Source: Arthrinium phaeospermum
Taxonomy: Eukaryota > Ascomycota > Sordariomycetes > Amphisphaeriales > Apiosporaceae
Length of the DNA: 64,000 bases
Direction: 5' to 3'
NCBI GenBank assembly: GCA_006503535.1
Contig: QYRS01000013.1
Location: 310,001-374,000, forward strand
Shown: piece by piece, positions 42,801 to 52,975 of the stretch
Position numbering within the stretch: the first letter of the stretch is position 1
How the letters are laid out: the number at the start of each line of letters is the position of its first letter
Notes under the pieces: generated by a model
What the model was told of the DNA's origin: nothing
Database searches by the model: none
The model's input: only the letters and a program-made list of their open reading frames with translations
Translations under genes and position numbers: made by a program

Positions 42801-43339
42801 CCTGCTAAACCCCGGAAGAGTACCTCTCGACCAGCGGGGAATTCGAGATCGAAGAAGAGCACGTCCCGTGTCTACGACGAGAGTGCTGATGAAGGGACGA
42901 CTGCCGGAGAACAAGTGATCTCGACCTAACGGATGAGTCAGATGATGGATCTGACCTAGTCGGGTTTGTTGTCGACGATGGCATACAGACTTCGAGTGCA
43001 CAACCTACGTCAAGCATGGCTCAACGTTCAAGTTCTCCTACCACTCCTTCGACCTCTTCAACGCTAGGCCGAAGTTCGAAAAGGACACGCCAGGTCTACG
43101 AGCCAGCTCTTTCTGCTACACAGGAGAGTAATGTCGAAACGGACGATGATTTGCCCACATTGCAACATATTGCTGCGACACAGCGCCAGACACAGTCGTC
43201 GGGCCGAGTTTATGCAGATTCGGAGGACAGTGAAGAAGAAGTTGTTCAAAGGGCCGGGCGTGGAAACAGGAGAGCCGTTGTATCTGACGACGACGATGAC
43301 GACGACGAAGAAGACGATGACGATGCCTTTGATGACTGA
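39861..43339 (+). pseudogene. MPH1: FANCM/MPH1 DNA helicase, heavily frameshifted
   Basis: Starts MDSDEFDDDIADEDLIFAAS, the conserved MPH1 opening, and ends in an acidic tail at 43339. Between them nearly all expected parts appear, but scattered across three frames: an intron around 40025..40100, EAMKTWVYPTNLGPIRDYQY (about 40433), a P-loop region at about 40536 (PTG then GKT after a one-base loss), VDEAH (40829-40843), the helicase C-terminal segment [15 protein letters not shown] (near 41835) and a long intact piece 42216..42929 (LDEQQTNTLRQAYQ). I count well over a dozen small indels, mostly one-base deletions, plus one apparent insertion. MPH1 is an SF2 3'-5' helicase that unwinds D-loops and restrains crossovers. 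As sequenced it cannot encode the helicase. Confidence 0.82.
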
Positions 43340-44902
43340 AAACATTCTACGAGGATTGCTCGTGTTCTGGTACCGCTGGGATACTAGCTAAAGGATAGGT
43401 TTGTCGTGACCAACGCAGAGCTCGGCATTACTGTAGCAATAGTAGCATTACGGCCTAGTCTAGTACGAATATCTACTGCCAAAGTCCTACCGTCTCCCTA
43501 TACCAATTACATGCCCAAGTAAACAAAAAGCGTGGGAATATGTGTTCCGTTTCCAGCCGTGCCCGCTGAAGGGTCACGCAGCCAGTGCTTCCAGATATAG
43601 GCTGAGTCGTGTCATCGCTTTGAGTAAGACGTTCTGAAGCAGGCTCTATCGTATGAGTGCCTGCTAGCAGTTACAGCTGTAACGATCCTAGGCACACATG
43701 CTCCTTCCAGGATATGCAGAATTGATGAATCAAACCCACCTTGCTGGAGAACAGAGGTTACATGTTTCACACAACACTCGCATATGTTTGTCAGCAAGTG
43801 GGTGTGCCTTGCCTGGTCCCTTACCTAACTTCACAGTATGATTTTCATTGGAATCGCCCGTCTCAGCTCCAATAATGCGTGAAATATATCACAGCCTTGT
43901 TACAGAACACTGCATTCTGGATTCAGTGTTGATTTTACATGGCGCGGGCCAGGTCGCTCTGTGGTCTTGTCGGTATACCTGGCATTTGGGTAGATCATCA
44001 TGTTACGAAGAGCATGCCAGCTTGTGCTATATATATCCCCAAAGCAGCTCACTCTGACACATACGACCATATCCTGCTGAATACTAGGGATCCCGTCCGC
44101 TCTCCCATATATAAGCAGAGAGCCGAATTAGTACTAGGGTCGGTGACGACCTGGGAATCCTCGGTGTTGTATGTTTTTGTCTTTTTGCCAATCATATGGG
44201 ACTGGGGGCATGGGAGACCGTCTCGTGCCCCTACTAATTTCAGAAGCGAGAGGGATGTTGATTCACCCTGCATTTCTTCATTACTCCTAGATCCCTTGCA
44301 GTCGCCGAGGGAAAGGATCTCTCAAGTTCTAGCAAACGAAAAAGGTGTATATTGTCTGGATGAAAGAGTGTCTAGGAGATAAGTGCAGTCAGTCATACCC
44401 GAGAGACGAAATCACCATCAACTATCAGTGGTCGCCTCCTCCATTCAAAAACGGCAATACAGGGGCCGCTTGAAGAAACAGAGCACGGAATACAAGCAAG
44501 TATGCAACTCGATGCAAATGTCTTTCCATTATTACCTAGAGGTAAAGCTACTCCTAAATTCACACACACACGCTCCCGACCAAGCGAACCAGATAATGCC
44601 GATGAATGCTTTCCAACTCCACAAAATACCCTTCCTTATGCACATCGTTTATTTATGCGGCTGCCTCGTCAACTTCTTGAAACATCAGTCATCTCAACAT
44701 GTCATCGTATCCCACTTGTACAACAAACTCCCTGTAACGCCTTCTGCAAATCCAATCGGTCTCCCCTAGCCTCCTACGGCCCCCAAACCCCCTCGGTCGA
44801 ACCTCTCAAAGCTGACTCTGGTTCTGTTGCTAATGCAATGTGGTATATCCTGCGCAAGTACCGACTTCCCCCGCTTGGACGAGATTCGAAAGACACATGA
44901 TA
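43340..44902. other. Spacer between MPH1 and the polyglutamine membrane protein gene
   Basis: 3' flanks of convergent genes. Two overlapping frames of about 130 codons near 44383-44900 have no coding character. Confidence 0.5.
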
Positions 44903-46282
44903 TCATGCGGTAACGCCCTTGCCCACGACGCTGCCCCATCGGAAGCGCCTCAGGGTGCCTCCGCTGCTCCTGATAACCTCTCTTCCGCAGCTGCCGCTCT
45001 CGGCCACGGCAGAGCTGGCGTTTCCGACGCCCAGGCCGCCCAAAGTCTCCTGCCGGCCAACCTCCCGCCCGATGACATAGCCAGCGCCGAATCCAACCAC
45101 GCTGACCAGTACCACGACGCCCGCGCTAACGACCCACGTCAGAAGTGTGGGGCTGATGAGCGCCTCTTCGGCGTTGGAGGAAGAAGTCTTCTTTTTCTTG
45201 ACTGCCCTCGGTTGCTTGCTAGGCGGTGTTGGGGTGGCGGCCCGCTTGCCCTTCTCGGAGCCCGGAGAGGCCTCTTTAGACGACGCGGCGGGCGTTGAGG
45301 CAGGGTCGGCCCTGAGCACGCGACCCTGGGCTACGGGCCGCTGTGTGGGGGGCATTAGCTCGCTCTCCGGCACGAAGCGGAGATTCATGGGCTGGTTTCC
45401 GACCGGATCGGTGCGATCGCCCAACTCCTTGTCTCCGTCCTTTTCGCGACCCCTGGCAGCAGCAGCACAACTCAGCAGAGTCGTCAGGCTTGCGCGGAGA
45501 GCCGCATCGTTGTCGGCTTGGAAGCTGGGGGACATCAAGTTGGGCGTGCGACGGTCGACCCGCGCCGTACTGCTGCGCTGGCTGAATGAAGGGCGCGGGT
45601 GGTTTTGTGGTATGCTGGAGCTGGTGGAATGCCGGTGCTGCAGGTGTGACGGTGGATGCGAGAAGGCGTTGGGCTGTGGTCGAAAAGGCTCCGACGGCCG
45701 TCTGGTGCCAAGCGCGGTAGCATGGTCGTCATCATCTTCCTCTTCGTCACTGCTATCTGGTGCAGCAGGGTATACATTGCGCAAAGGAGTCGAGCCCGGT
45801 ATATGCACTGACGTGATGTTCTCGGTAGATGAGGTGATGACAGGGTCGGAATCCGTCTCGCTCTCCTCGTATTCCTCCTGACTACTCGTGCCAGCTTGAC
45901 TAGACTGCGCAGCACGGCTTGCCTGCTGCTGCTGCTGCTGTTGTTGTTGTTGCTGCTGCTGAACATAGAGGCGGTTATAGGACTGTGGGTGTAGGCGACG
46001 CCTTCGGGCAGCATAGGCTGATGAACCGACACGTAGGCCAGTCGTCACGATTTCGTCGCCGGCAGAGGATACGGACGACGAGGAGGGGTGCGACGACACT
46101 TCGACCCAAGATTCTGCGTCGCGAGCGTTTGACCTCCCTTGCCCATTAACTCCGGTGAACTCATAGTTGGTCGCGCCATCGTTTCGGCGTGGCGGTTGAG
46201 CGGGCGGTCTCGTTGACGCAGTGGAGTTGATGCTAACTCGGCCATTGCCGCCCGTACTGGTCTGCGCGTTTCGAGAATTCAT
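44903..46282 (-). CDS. Single-pass membrane protein with polyglutamine tract (hypothetical)
   Basis: Single exon, 459 residues. The first 370 residues are polar and probably disordered: a conserved-looking patch ESWVEVSSHPSSSSVSSAGD followed by EIVTTGLRVG, then 13 consecutive glutamines (108-120), an acidic stretch DSSDEEEDDDD and Ser/Pro/His-rich sequence. A basic segment (AVKKKKTSSS) precedes a single hydrophobic helix at about 380-404 (LLTWVVSAGVVVLVSVVGFG with GxxxG-like glycines), followed by a 55-residue C-terminal part. The topology suggests a protein anchored near its C-terminus, for example in ER, mitochondria or vacuole. I recognise similar uncharacterised fungal proteins but no assigned function. 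Confidence 0.75.
   Translation of the reverse strand: MNSRNAQTSTGGNGRVSINSTASTRPPAQPPRRNDGATNYEFTGVNGQGRSNARDAESWVEVSSHPSSSSVSSAGDEIVTTGLRVGSSAYAARRRRLHPQSYNRLYVQQQQQQQQQQQQQASRAAQSSQAGTSSQEEYEESETDSDPVITSSTENITSVHIPGSTPLRNVYPAAPDSSDEEEDDDDHATALGTRRPSEPFRPQPNAFSHPPSHLQHRHSTSSSIPQNHPRPSFSQRSSTARVDRRTPNLMSPSFQADNDAALRASLTTLLSCAAAARGREKDGDKELGDRTDPVGNQPMNLRFVPESELMPPTQRPVAQGRVLRADPASTPAASSKEASPGSEKGKRAATPTPPSKQPRAVKKKKTSSSNAEEALISPTLLTWVVSAGVVVLVSVVGFGAGYVIGREVGRQETLGGLGVGNASSAVAESGSCGREVIRSSGGTLRRFRWGSVVGKGVTA
45924..45962 (-). repeat. CAG/CAA repeat encoding 13 glutamines
   Basis: A CTG/TTG triplet array on the plus strand that encodes residues 108-120 of the membrane protein. Mixed CAG and CAA codons make it less prone to slippage than a pure CAG run. 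Confidence 0.9.
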
Positions 46283-48379
46283 TTTGTTGCCAAGATCTAC
46301 GGCGGAAAATGCATGAATGGACCAAATACGAAAGAGCAGGATGGGAAAAGGGACGAGTATAATGGAGTGGCTGGATGTAAGAAGTGTAACAAAAGGTGGT
46401 GTTGATGAATGGGTGCAAGTAGTCTCCCTCGCAACGTCTACCTGTCTATCGGTCGCCTGCTCGGAGTGATCGTGGCTCCCTAACGGTAGGTAGCCCCGCG
46501 GGACTGGGGGGAAAAGAAAGGGATGTCAAGGATGCCCACTGATCTTCGCCAGTAGCGCCGAGTCTCGTTCGTATTGGCGGGCAGCCTATAGTTTAAAGTC
46601 CCCCGGCCAGTGAGGGAGAGAGAGAGGAAGTGCTCCTTGTCCGTTGTTTGTGAATGATGGCCGAGCCTCTTATCCAGTCAGTGAGTGGGCGAGGGCCGGA
46701 AAACGTAACGTGCGACTATGAAACTACGGTTGTTTGGCAACAATCCAGAAGGTGGAAGAACACAACATGCAAAGCGATGGTGACCTCGAGGGAATGTTGG
46801 GCACCTCTGCTCCAGGGTCTGACCTTGATTAGGTCATTCAGAGAGGTCACGGGCGGATGGAGGAGTCCCGGTAATGCTCGCACTACCATGGTCCGTCTCA
46901 GTACTTGCAGGACAGATACCTGGAATTGTAGCCAGGCGGATCATTGGAACAGCTGAGCCTTTGTCGACGGATAAGACGTAGGTAGTAGGCATGCAGCATG
47001 TTCCCAGGCGGCCATACACCGCCCGTAGGTGAGGGTAAGCGGATTAAGCGTGGGTGCCAAGACGGTTGAGACAATGCCTCAGCCCAATGACGAAGATGTA
47101 CCCGACGGATTTAGCACGCCCTGGCATCCCCTTATCGGAGGTGGTAACTTATTACTGTACTAGGTACGCTACTAGATTCATCAATGATTGATGGCTGAGA
47201 ACGAACGACATCAGCCCAGTCGTGCATATACATCTGGAGCTAATGTAAATCGGGAATCAATTTGAAACTGACTATCTGTATTACAGTTGTCTGCTGAAAT
47301 CATAGATTCATGAATCATGAGGAGTATTGGTTCTACATCTCCCAACCTCAAATAAATCGTATGTACTGGTGCAAAGTTGGGGAGAGATCAAAGGTCAACC
47401 AACCCCCAACCCCAAGATGACATAACGCCTTGTTCACCCCTCTCTTTGTCCCAGTCTCGTCACAAGAACAGCTGGGCTGTGCGCGTGCTCAACCCACTGC
47501 CCACCCCCGCCCATCAACCATGCCGCCTGCCCGCCGCTGACGAGGCTCCATCAACGCTGACCCGCTTGCAGCACCCCAGGAAACAATGCAGTCCTCTATT
47601 TATTACGGGGCACTAGTCACTTACACGTACAGTGCTGGGTGACCTAACGAGGCAGATTCAGATGGCCTATTTGCCGCCACAGGAACAACAAAAAGAACTG
47701 CCCAGGAAACGTACGTGATGCCCACACATAAATATCACAATAGAATAAAGTCAAATCACAGACGAATAGCGAGGGTCAAGCAAGGCACCGGGTAACAGTG
47801 ATCAATAAAAGCTTATATGTGTCCTAGGGAATACCACATCGTACATCGTAGGAAGCATTATACTCACCAACAGAGCATGGATCCAGATTTCGTACAGCCG
47901 GGAAAAGGAATGGGGGAAATCTAACGCCTACCAATCATCGCATAAAACATCGTAAAGAATACTTTTTCGGAACCCTCAAACGCCATCATAAGCCCTCTTA
48001 GTTTGAAGCTTGGTCCACTCAATGGTGCCGCCAGGCATTCGCAGAGAGCTTCGTCCCATCTTCGTGACCGCAAGTTAGCCCACAGTGCCCTCAGAAGGAA
48101 AAGCCGACGAGATGATTGTGTTTTGCCATCAAGAACATGGAACGCTTGGAGGGAGAACCCGACCAAGTTCTGTTCTGCTTCGTTCTGCCCACAAGCCCAC
48201 GGAATCACATGGAGGTCACCCTCCAATCAAGCCCTCAGGTGTATCGCGACTCGGCCACGGGGGACCGAGCCATTGCCCTCGAAGCCCACAACTCCCATAG
48301 GAGTGAAGTTCTAAGAAGCCGACAACCCACATAGCCAACCGTTTTGTGTCAATGAGCCCTCATGTGCGGCAGATCGCAT
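46283..48379. other. Spacer between the polyglutamine membrane protein gene and NSR1
   Basis: 2.1 kb holding the promoter of the membrane protein gene and the NSR1 3' flank. Open frames of at most about 100 codons lack domains; nothing else is seen. Confidence 0.5.
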
Positions 48380-49987
48380 TTAGAACTGGACATGGCAAGT
48401 TAGTAAACTGTTCGAGGCGAAACTCAAGGTGAGTCAACATACCGTGATCTTCTTTCCCTGGAAGCCGCCACCACCGCGACCACCACCGAAGCCACCGCCA
48501 CCACGGCCACCTCCACGTCCACCGAAGCCTCCACGGCCTCCACGGTCGCCACCACCGCGACCGCCGAAGCCACCACCGCCGCGACCACCTCCACGTCCGC
48601 CGAAGCCGCCGCCGCCGCGACCACCACCGCCACGGCCACCGCCGAAGCCACCCTCACGGGGAGGACGCTGGGCAGCGTAGTCGAGACGGACGGCACGAGA
48701 TCCACGGCCCTCACCAATGTAGCCACCGTTCAAGGAGTTGAAGGCAGACTTGGCATCATCAATGCTGTTGAATGTGACGTAACCAAAGCCCTTGCGGTTA
48801 CCCGACTCACTACAAAGGCATTAGCAACTGAACGTTTCGCGGAGTAGACATGATATAACTTACGGGTCGGTGGGCAGACGAAGGCTCTTGACCTCAGCGG
48901 CCTCGCTGAAGAAAGCAGTAACCATATCCTCATCAGCATCGAAGGGAAGGTTGCCGACGAAGAGGGTATCGCTCTCGGGGCTGACAGTGTCGCCGTGCTG
49001 CTTGGCACGGTCGTTGGCGCGGGCGTTGGGGGTAGCGGCGTCATCAGAGCGAGGCTTGGAGAAGTCGAGGTTCATAGCACGACCCTCAAGCTCGAAGCCC
49101 TGCATCTTCTCGTGGGCAGCCTTGCAAGCGGCGGCGCTCTTGAAGTCGACGTAGCCGAAGCCACGCGAGCGCTGCATGTGCTTGTCGGTAACGACTCTGG
49201 CACTGTTCAGCTCATCGCACTCCTCGAAGGCCTTGTACAGGAGGTCGTCATCGATGCCCCAGCCCAGGTTACCAACGAAAAGAGTGGTGATCTCTTCCTC
49301 GCCGCTAGTCTCAGCCTTAGCCTTCTTGGCAGGGGCATCAGACTCGTCGTCGGCCTTGCGCTTCTTGGAGGGCTCGGCAGCCTTCTCCTCCTGCTCTTCG
49401 GAGTCGGAGTCGTCAGAGTCGTCAGAGTCATCGGAGTCCTCATCGTCGTCCTCGGAATCGTCAGAAGACTGTGACACGTAATGTTAGCAAGATATTATCA
49501 AACTTTGGGTCATCGAAAGGAAAATGTGGTGTTATAGACGTACGTCCTTCTCGGCCTTCTTGGCGGCGGCGCCACCCTCCTCAGCATCGCTGTCCTCGTC
49601 GTCGTCAGAAGAGTCTGATGAGTCGGAAGACTCGTCCTTAGCGGCCTTCTTGGCCTTGCCGTTGGTGGCAGGGGCGGCAACAGCCTTGCCGGTGACCTTA
49701 GCGGCCTTGGCAGCAGGCTTCTTGACCTCCTTCTCGGAGTCGGAGTCGGACGAATCGTCGGAGTCCTCCTCGGAGTCGTCGGAGTCGTCAGAGTCCTCCT
49801 CCTCCTCGCTGTCGGAGTCCTCAGACTCGGACTCGACCTTCTTCTTCTTCTTCAGGTCCTTGGCCGAGGCCTTGGGGGCGACCTCCTTGGCGGCCTTCTT
49901 GGACTTGGAAACACCGGCGCTCTTGACGGAGCTGATGGGATCGGCCTTGGCGGCCTTGCCGGTAGCTTGCTTGGTAGACTTGCCCAT
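48380..49987 (-). CDS. NSR1: Nucleolin-like nucleolar RNA-binding protein (NSR1/Gar2)
   Basis: Four exons: 49544..49987, 48864..49468, 48443..48809 and 48380..48385, giving 473 residues. The N-terminal 205 residues alternate lysine/alanine-rich and serine/acidic blocks, as in nucleolin. RRM1 (about 210-285) has TLFVGNLGW and RGFGYVDF; RRM2 (about 316-393) has TLFVGNLPF and KGFGYVTF. A glycine/arginine RGG tail (about 398-468) ends QGKKITF. The family works in the nucleolus on pre-rRNA processing and ribosome assembly. The last exon is only TTC TAA: splicing 48386..48442 (GTATGT donor, CTAAC branch, CCAG acceptor) replaces an unspliced end reading VC and stop with the family-like KKITF ending. 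It is divergent from the complex I subunit gene. Confidence 0.92.
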
Positions 49988-50531
49988 TTTGAGTGATTGT
50001 AGAGGGATTGATGGGAAAGTGAGTGATGGGGAAAAAGATGGAAGGAGCAAGATGAAGTCTGCAGCACGGGAAGTAATGCTGGAGGGAGCTGTTGACTTTT
50101 ATCTGCGCCTCATGGAAAAAAGTGGTTGGCAGGAACTTTTTTTGGCAGAAAACTCGGACCCTTGAGTTTTCCAAGTGGGGAGGTGGGGACCGGAGCTTTT
50201 TAGCTTGGGAACTTTTAGGCGGTGAAATAGATATGATCAAGATATGAGATGCTATCGATAGCGCACGGACGGGTCCGGGACGCCAAGTGCAAAGAGGCGG
50301 CTGCCTCAAGTTTAAGGCCGCCCCGTCGGAAGCCTTATTATGTAAGCAGGCACGGCCAACCTCGAGCTGGGCCCAGGTAAGCTTTGGCTCGAGTGTGCAG
50401 TGCGATCGATCAGTGAGAAGAAGCTCCAACACGAGAGAGGCCAATCCCACCCCCCAACGCCGGAGCACACACACCACGACTCAAAGAAGCTGCCTCACTC
50501 CTCCCGCTTCCAGACTTCTATCGAGCGAAAG
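49988..50531. other. Divergent promoter region, NSR1 / complex I subunit
   Basis: 544 bp shared between a nucleolar ribosome-biogenesis gene and a mitochondrial gene. No other coding signal. Confidence 0.55.
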
Positions 50532-51031
50532 ATGCCGACTCCCGAGTCCGAGGCTTTCCTGGCCAAGAAGCCCAAGGTCCCGCCTACCTTCGATGGCGTC
50601 GACTACGACGACAACAAGGCGCTGAAGGCCGCCCAGGATTCCATTGTCCGCGAGCAATGGGTGCAGGTCATGATGGGGCGATTGGTGCGAGAGGAGCTCA
50701 GCAAATGCTACTACCGCGAAGGAGTCAACCATCTGGAGAAGTGCGGTCACTTGAGAGGTCAGTTGCCAACATCTATATATACACACACACACGAGGAGTC
50801 ACGGAACGCGCACTGGCGACGAGGCCCGGCCCTGCCGCTCTTGATTGATTGCGCATGCCATAAGTCTTAGTTACTAACGGCCCTATAGAGAAATACTTGC
50901 AAATGCTCGACAAGCACCGTGTGCGCGGTTTCCTCTTTGAGCAGCAGAACTACACAACGCCATCGCAGATTGCGACCTTGGCCGGGGCCGCAGATGCCAC
51001 AGCGGCCTCGAAGAACTCGAAGAAGCAATAG
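50532..51031 (+). CDS. NADH:ubiquinone oxidoreductase 12 kDa subunit (NDUFB10-like)
   Basis: Exons 50532..50757 and 50889..51031 (131-bp intron, phase 1) give 122 residues. The protein opens MPTPESEAFLAKKPKVPPTF and has VREQWVQVMMGRLVREELSK followed by the conserved segment CYYREGVNHLEKCGHLREKY, with a C-x(14)-C spacing typical of this accessory subunit family (nuo-12 of Neurospora, NDUFB10 of animals). It is an accessory subunit of the membrane arm of mitochondrial complex I, with cysteines likely oxidised on the intermembrane-space side. No cleavable presequence is visible, consistent with the family. The C-terminus ends in a short alanine/lysine-rich tail. Confidence 0.92.
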
Positions 51032-51676
51032 AGCAAGGGATCGAGCATGGAAGTTCGGGACGGCACATGCGGAATGCGTGTCAATTGCACCTGGGCTGCC
51101 CCAGCGAAGGTATGGGACGGACCCCCGAGGACGGTCCTCGAACAGGCAAATCCAACCTTGTAGAACTACTGGGCATGCAATTGGCCCTTGTATATAGAAC
51201 GGTATCAATTGCATGAAACGCTATATCCTGTGGCGGTCCCTCTGGCTGGATTTGTATCTACCTATTGACCTGCTTGCATTGTGGTCGAAGGATACATGTT
51301 GTCGGACGACAAGGCATTGCTTTGCAGTCTGTTTCGAATATGCAATGTCAAATTCCATCACTATTGAAGATACGTCCCAGTAATACCAAAGCAACTCCAA
51401 ACAATGCCAATTTGAGACGTTGGCCGAGATATGTCACTCGTAGAAATGCGGTACTGCTGCCCGACTCGGGACAAATTGGCAGGGGGGGTCCGTCCGGCGG
51501 CCCGCCAAACAAAATTTCTGGAGCTTCTAGCTCGCAACCTAGGTCCCGACCTTTACGAGTGTCCTCCAACGCAAAAGACGACCCTAAGCCGGGAAGTTTT
51601 ATTTCCTTTGCGCCCGACGACGACGACGACGAAGCCACCAAACAGACCAGCAACTCTGTCCACAGTCAATTCCAGG
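51032..51676. other. Spacer between the complex I subunit and mL54 genes
   Basis: 3' flank of the complex I gene and the mL54 promoter and leader. The mL54 frame is open upstream but the first suitable ATG is at 51677. Confidence 0.5.
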
Positions 51677-52455
51677 ATGATTTGCCGGCGCTGCCTCCAA
51701 CGCGCCTCGTCGGGGCTCAGCCGCCGTGTGGTATCCTCCGCCGCCGCCACCTCTGCTGCTGCTGCTGCAGGCCGCCCAAGCACCCCATTCCTCAACCTGC
51801 GGGCGCTGTCGACATCACTGCCGCGCTTAAACGCCCCGGTCGAGCAGCCGGCCGAGACGCCGACCTTCAGCACGCCCCTGGCCGACTCCCCGCCCTCCCC
51901 AGAAGAAGCGGCCGTGGGCACCCTCTCGGCGTGCCCCGCCGGCACCGTGCTGACGGGCCTCAACTACTTCAAGAACCAGACGGACCCCGTGGCCCTGACC
52001 GACGACAAGTACCCGGAGTGGCTGTGGCGGTGCCTGGACGTGCAGAAGAAGGCCTCCGACGCGACGGCGGATGACGCCGCCGACGAGTTCTGTATGTGCA
52101 ACCTCTATATACTCTCCCCCGATGCCTGCCCCCACGCTTCCCGTCCTGTATATTGCATTCTTGCATATAGTACACATGAGCTGACCCATCGCAAACAGCA
52201 AAATCCAAGAAACAGCGCCGCCTCGCCGCGAAGCGCCAGCGCGCGCTCGAGGCCCGCCTGATGGCCGAGGGCAACCTGGAGGCGCTGGCGCCCAAGATCC
52301 CGTTGCAGCAGCAGAGCATCAACATGCCAGGCAACGAGGACGGCACGCCCGAGGGCGCGGTCGCCGCCGCCGCCGCCCGCGAGGACCTCCGCAAGGCCAT
52401 GCGCAAGGAGCGCAAAGCCAAGATCAAGGAGAGCAACTACCTCAAGAGCATGTAA
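51677..52455 (+). CDS. Mitochondrial large-subunit ribosomal protein mL54 (MrpL37)
   Basis: Exons 51677..52091 and 52199..52455 (107-bp intron, phase 1) give 223 residues. The first 50 or so residues are Arg/Ser/Ala-rich and lack acidic residues (MICRRCLQRASSGLSRRVVS), a typical mitochondrial presequence. The family core follows: CPAGTVLTGLNYFKNQTDPV, then KYPEWLWRCLD. A long basic helix closes the protein (KKQRRLAAKRQRALEARLMA, then ESNYLKSM). MrpL37/mL54 sits in the mitochondrial ribosome large subunit. It follows the complex I subunit gene on the same strand, but with its own promoter space. Confidence 0.93.
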
Positions 52456-52975
52456 ATGGACGACGCCAACGCCGACGGTGGGTCGTTGTAACGGGGACCA
52501 CCGCTCTCTGTCATGCGAAAACCTATGGAGATTTGTACATTATATACCATATAGGACGCTGGTACACTCACTCATGGAGCAGCTGGCATGGCTGTATAGA
52601 AGAATCAACACTGTACAATACAAAAAAAAGGGTGATATGTATAAACTACGTTTTGGTCACATTATGAAAACTGTAGGCTTGTCACTCAAGAAAATGCCGG
52701 TATCAGCATCAAGTTCGCATTGCTTGATATAGATCTGAAGAATAATAGTCTATGCTCGAACCCGGGTATCACTTATATAAACCTTGCATATCCCAAAAAA
52801 CCGCGTTGGGTGTATGAGCATGTTACTCAATGTCTGGTCCCCCTAATTAACGTCGAGCCTTACCCTGACGCACGCTGCAACCTTGAAAATGTTTAATAAT
52901 ACATGCTGTTGGCGGTCGGTCCAAGTGCTTCGCGCAGCGCGGACTTCCACAGCAACAGAAGCGAACTAACCCACC
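52456..52975. other. Convergent spacer between mL54 and TAF7
   Basis: AT-rich 3' flanks of two convergent genes. Nothing else seen. Confidence 0.5.

Noticed and set aside
36567..43339. Programmed ribosomal frameshifting as the explanation for MEX67 and MPH1 breaks
   Set aside because: Nine or more shifts per gene with no shared slippery sequence is not credible for programmed events.
36567..43339. Repeat-induced point mutation (RIP) as the cause of the gene damage
   Set aside because: RIP makes C-to-T changes and stops; here the damage is indels with otherwise well-preserved codons.
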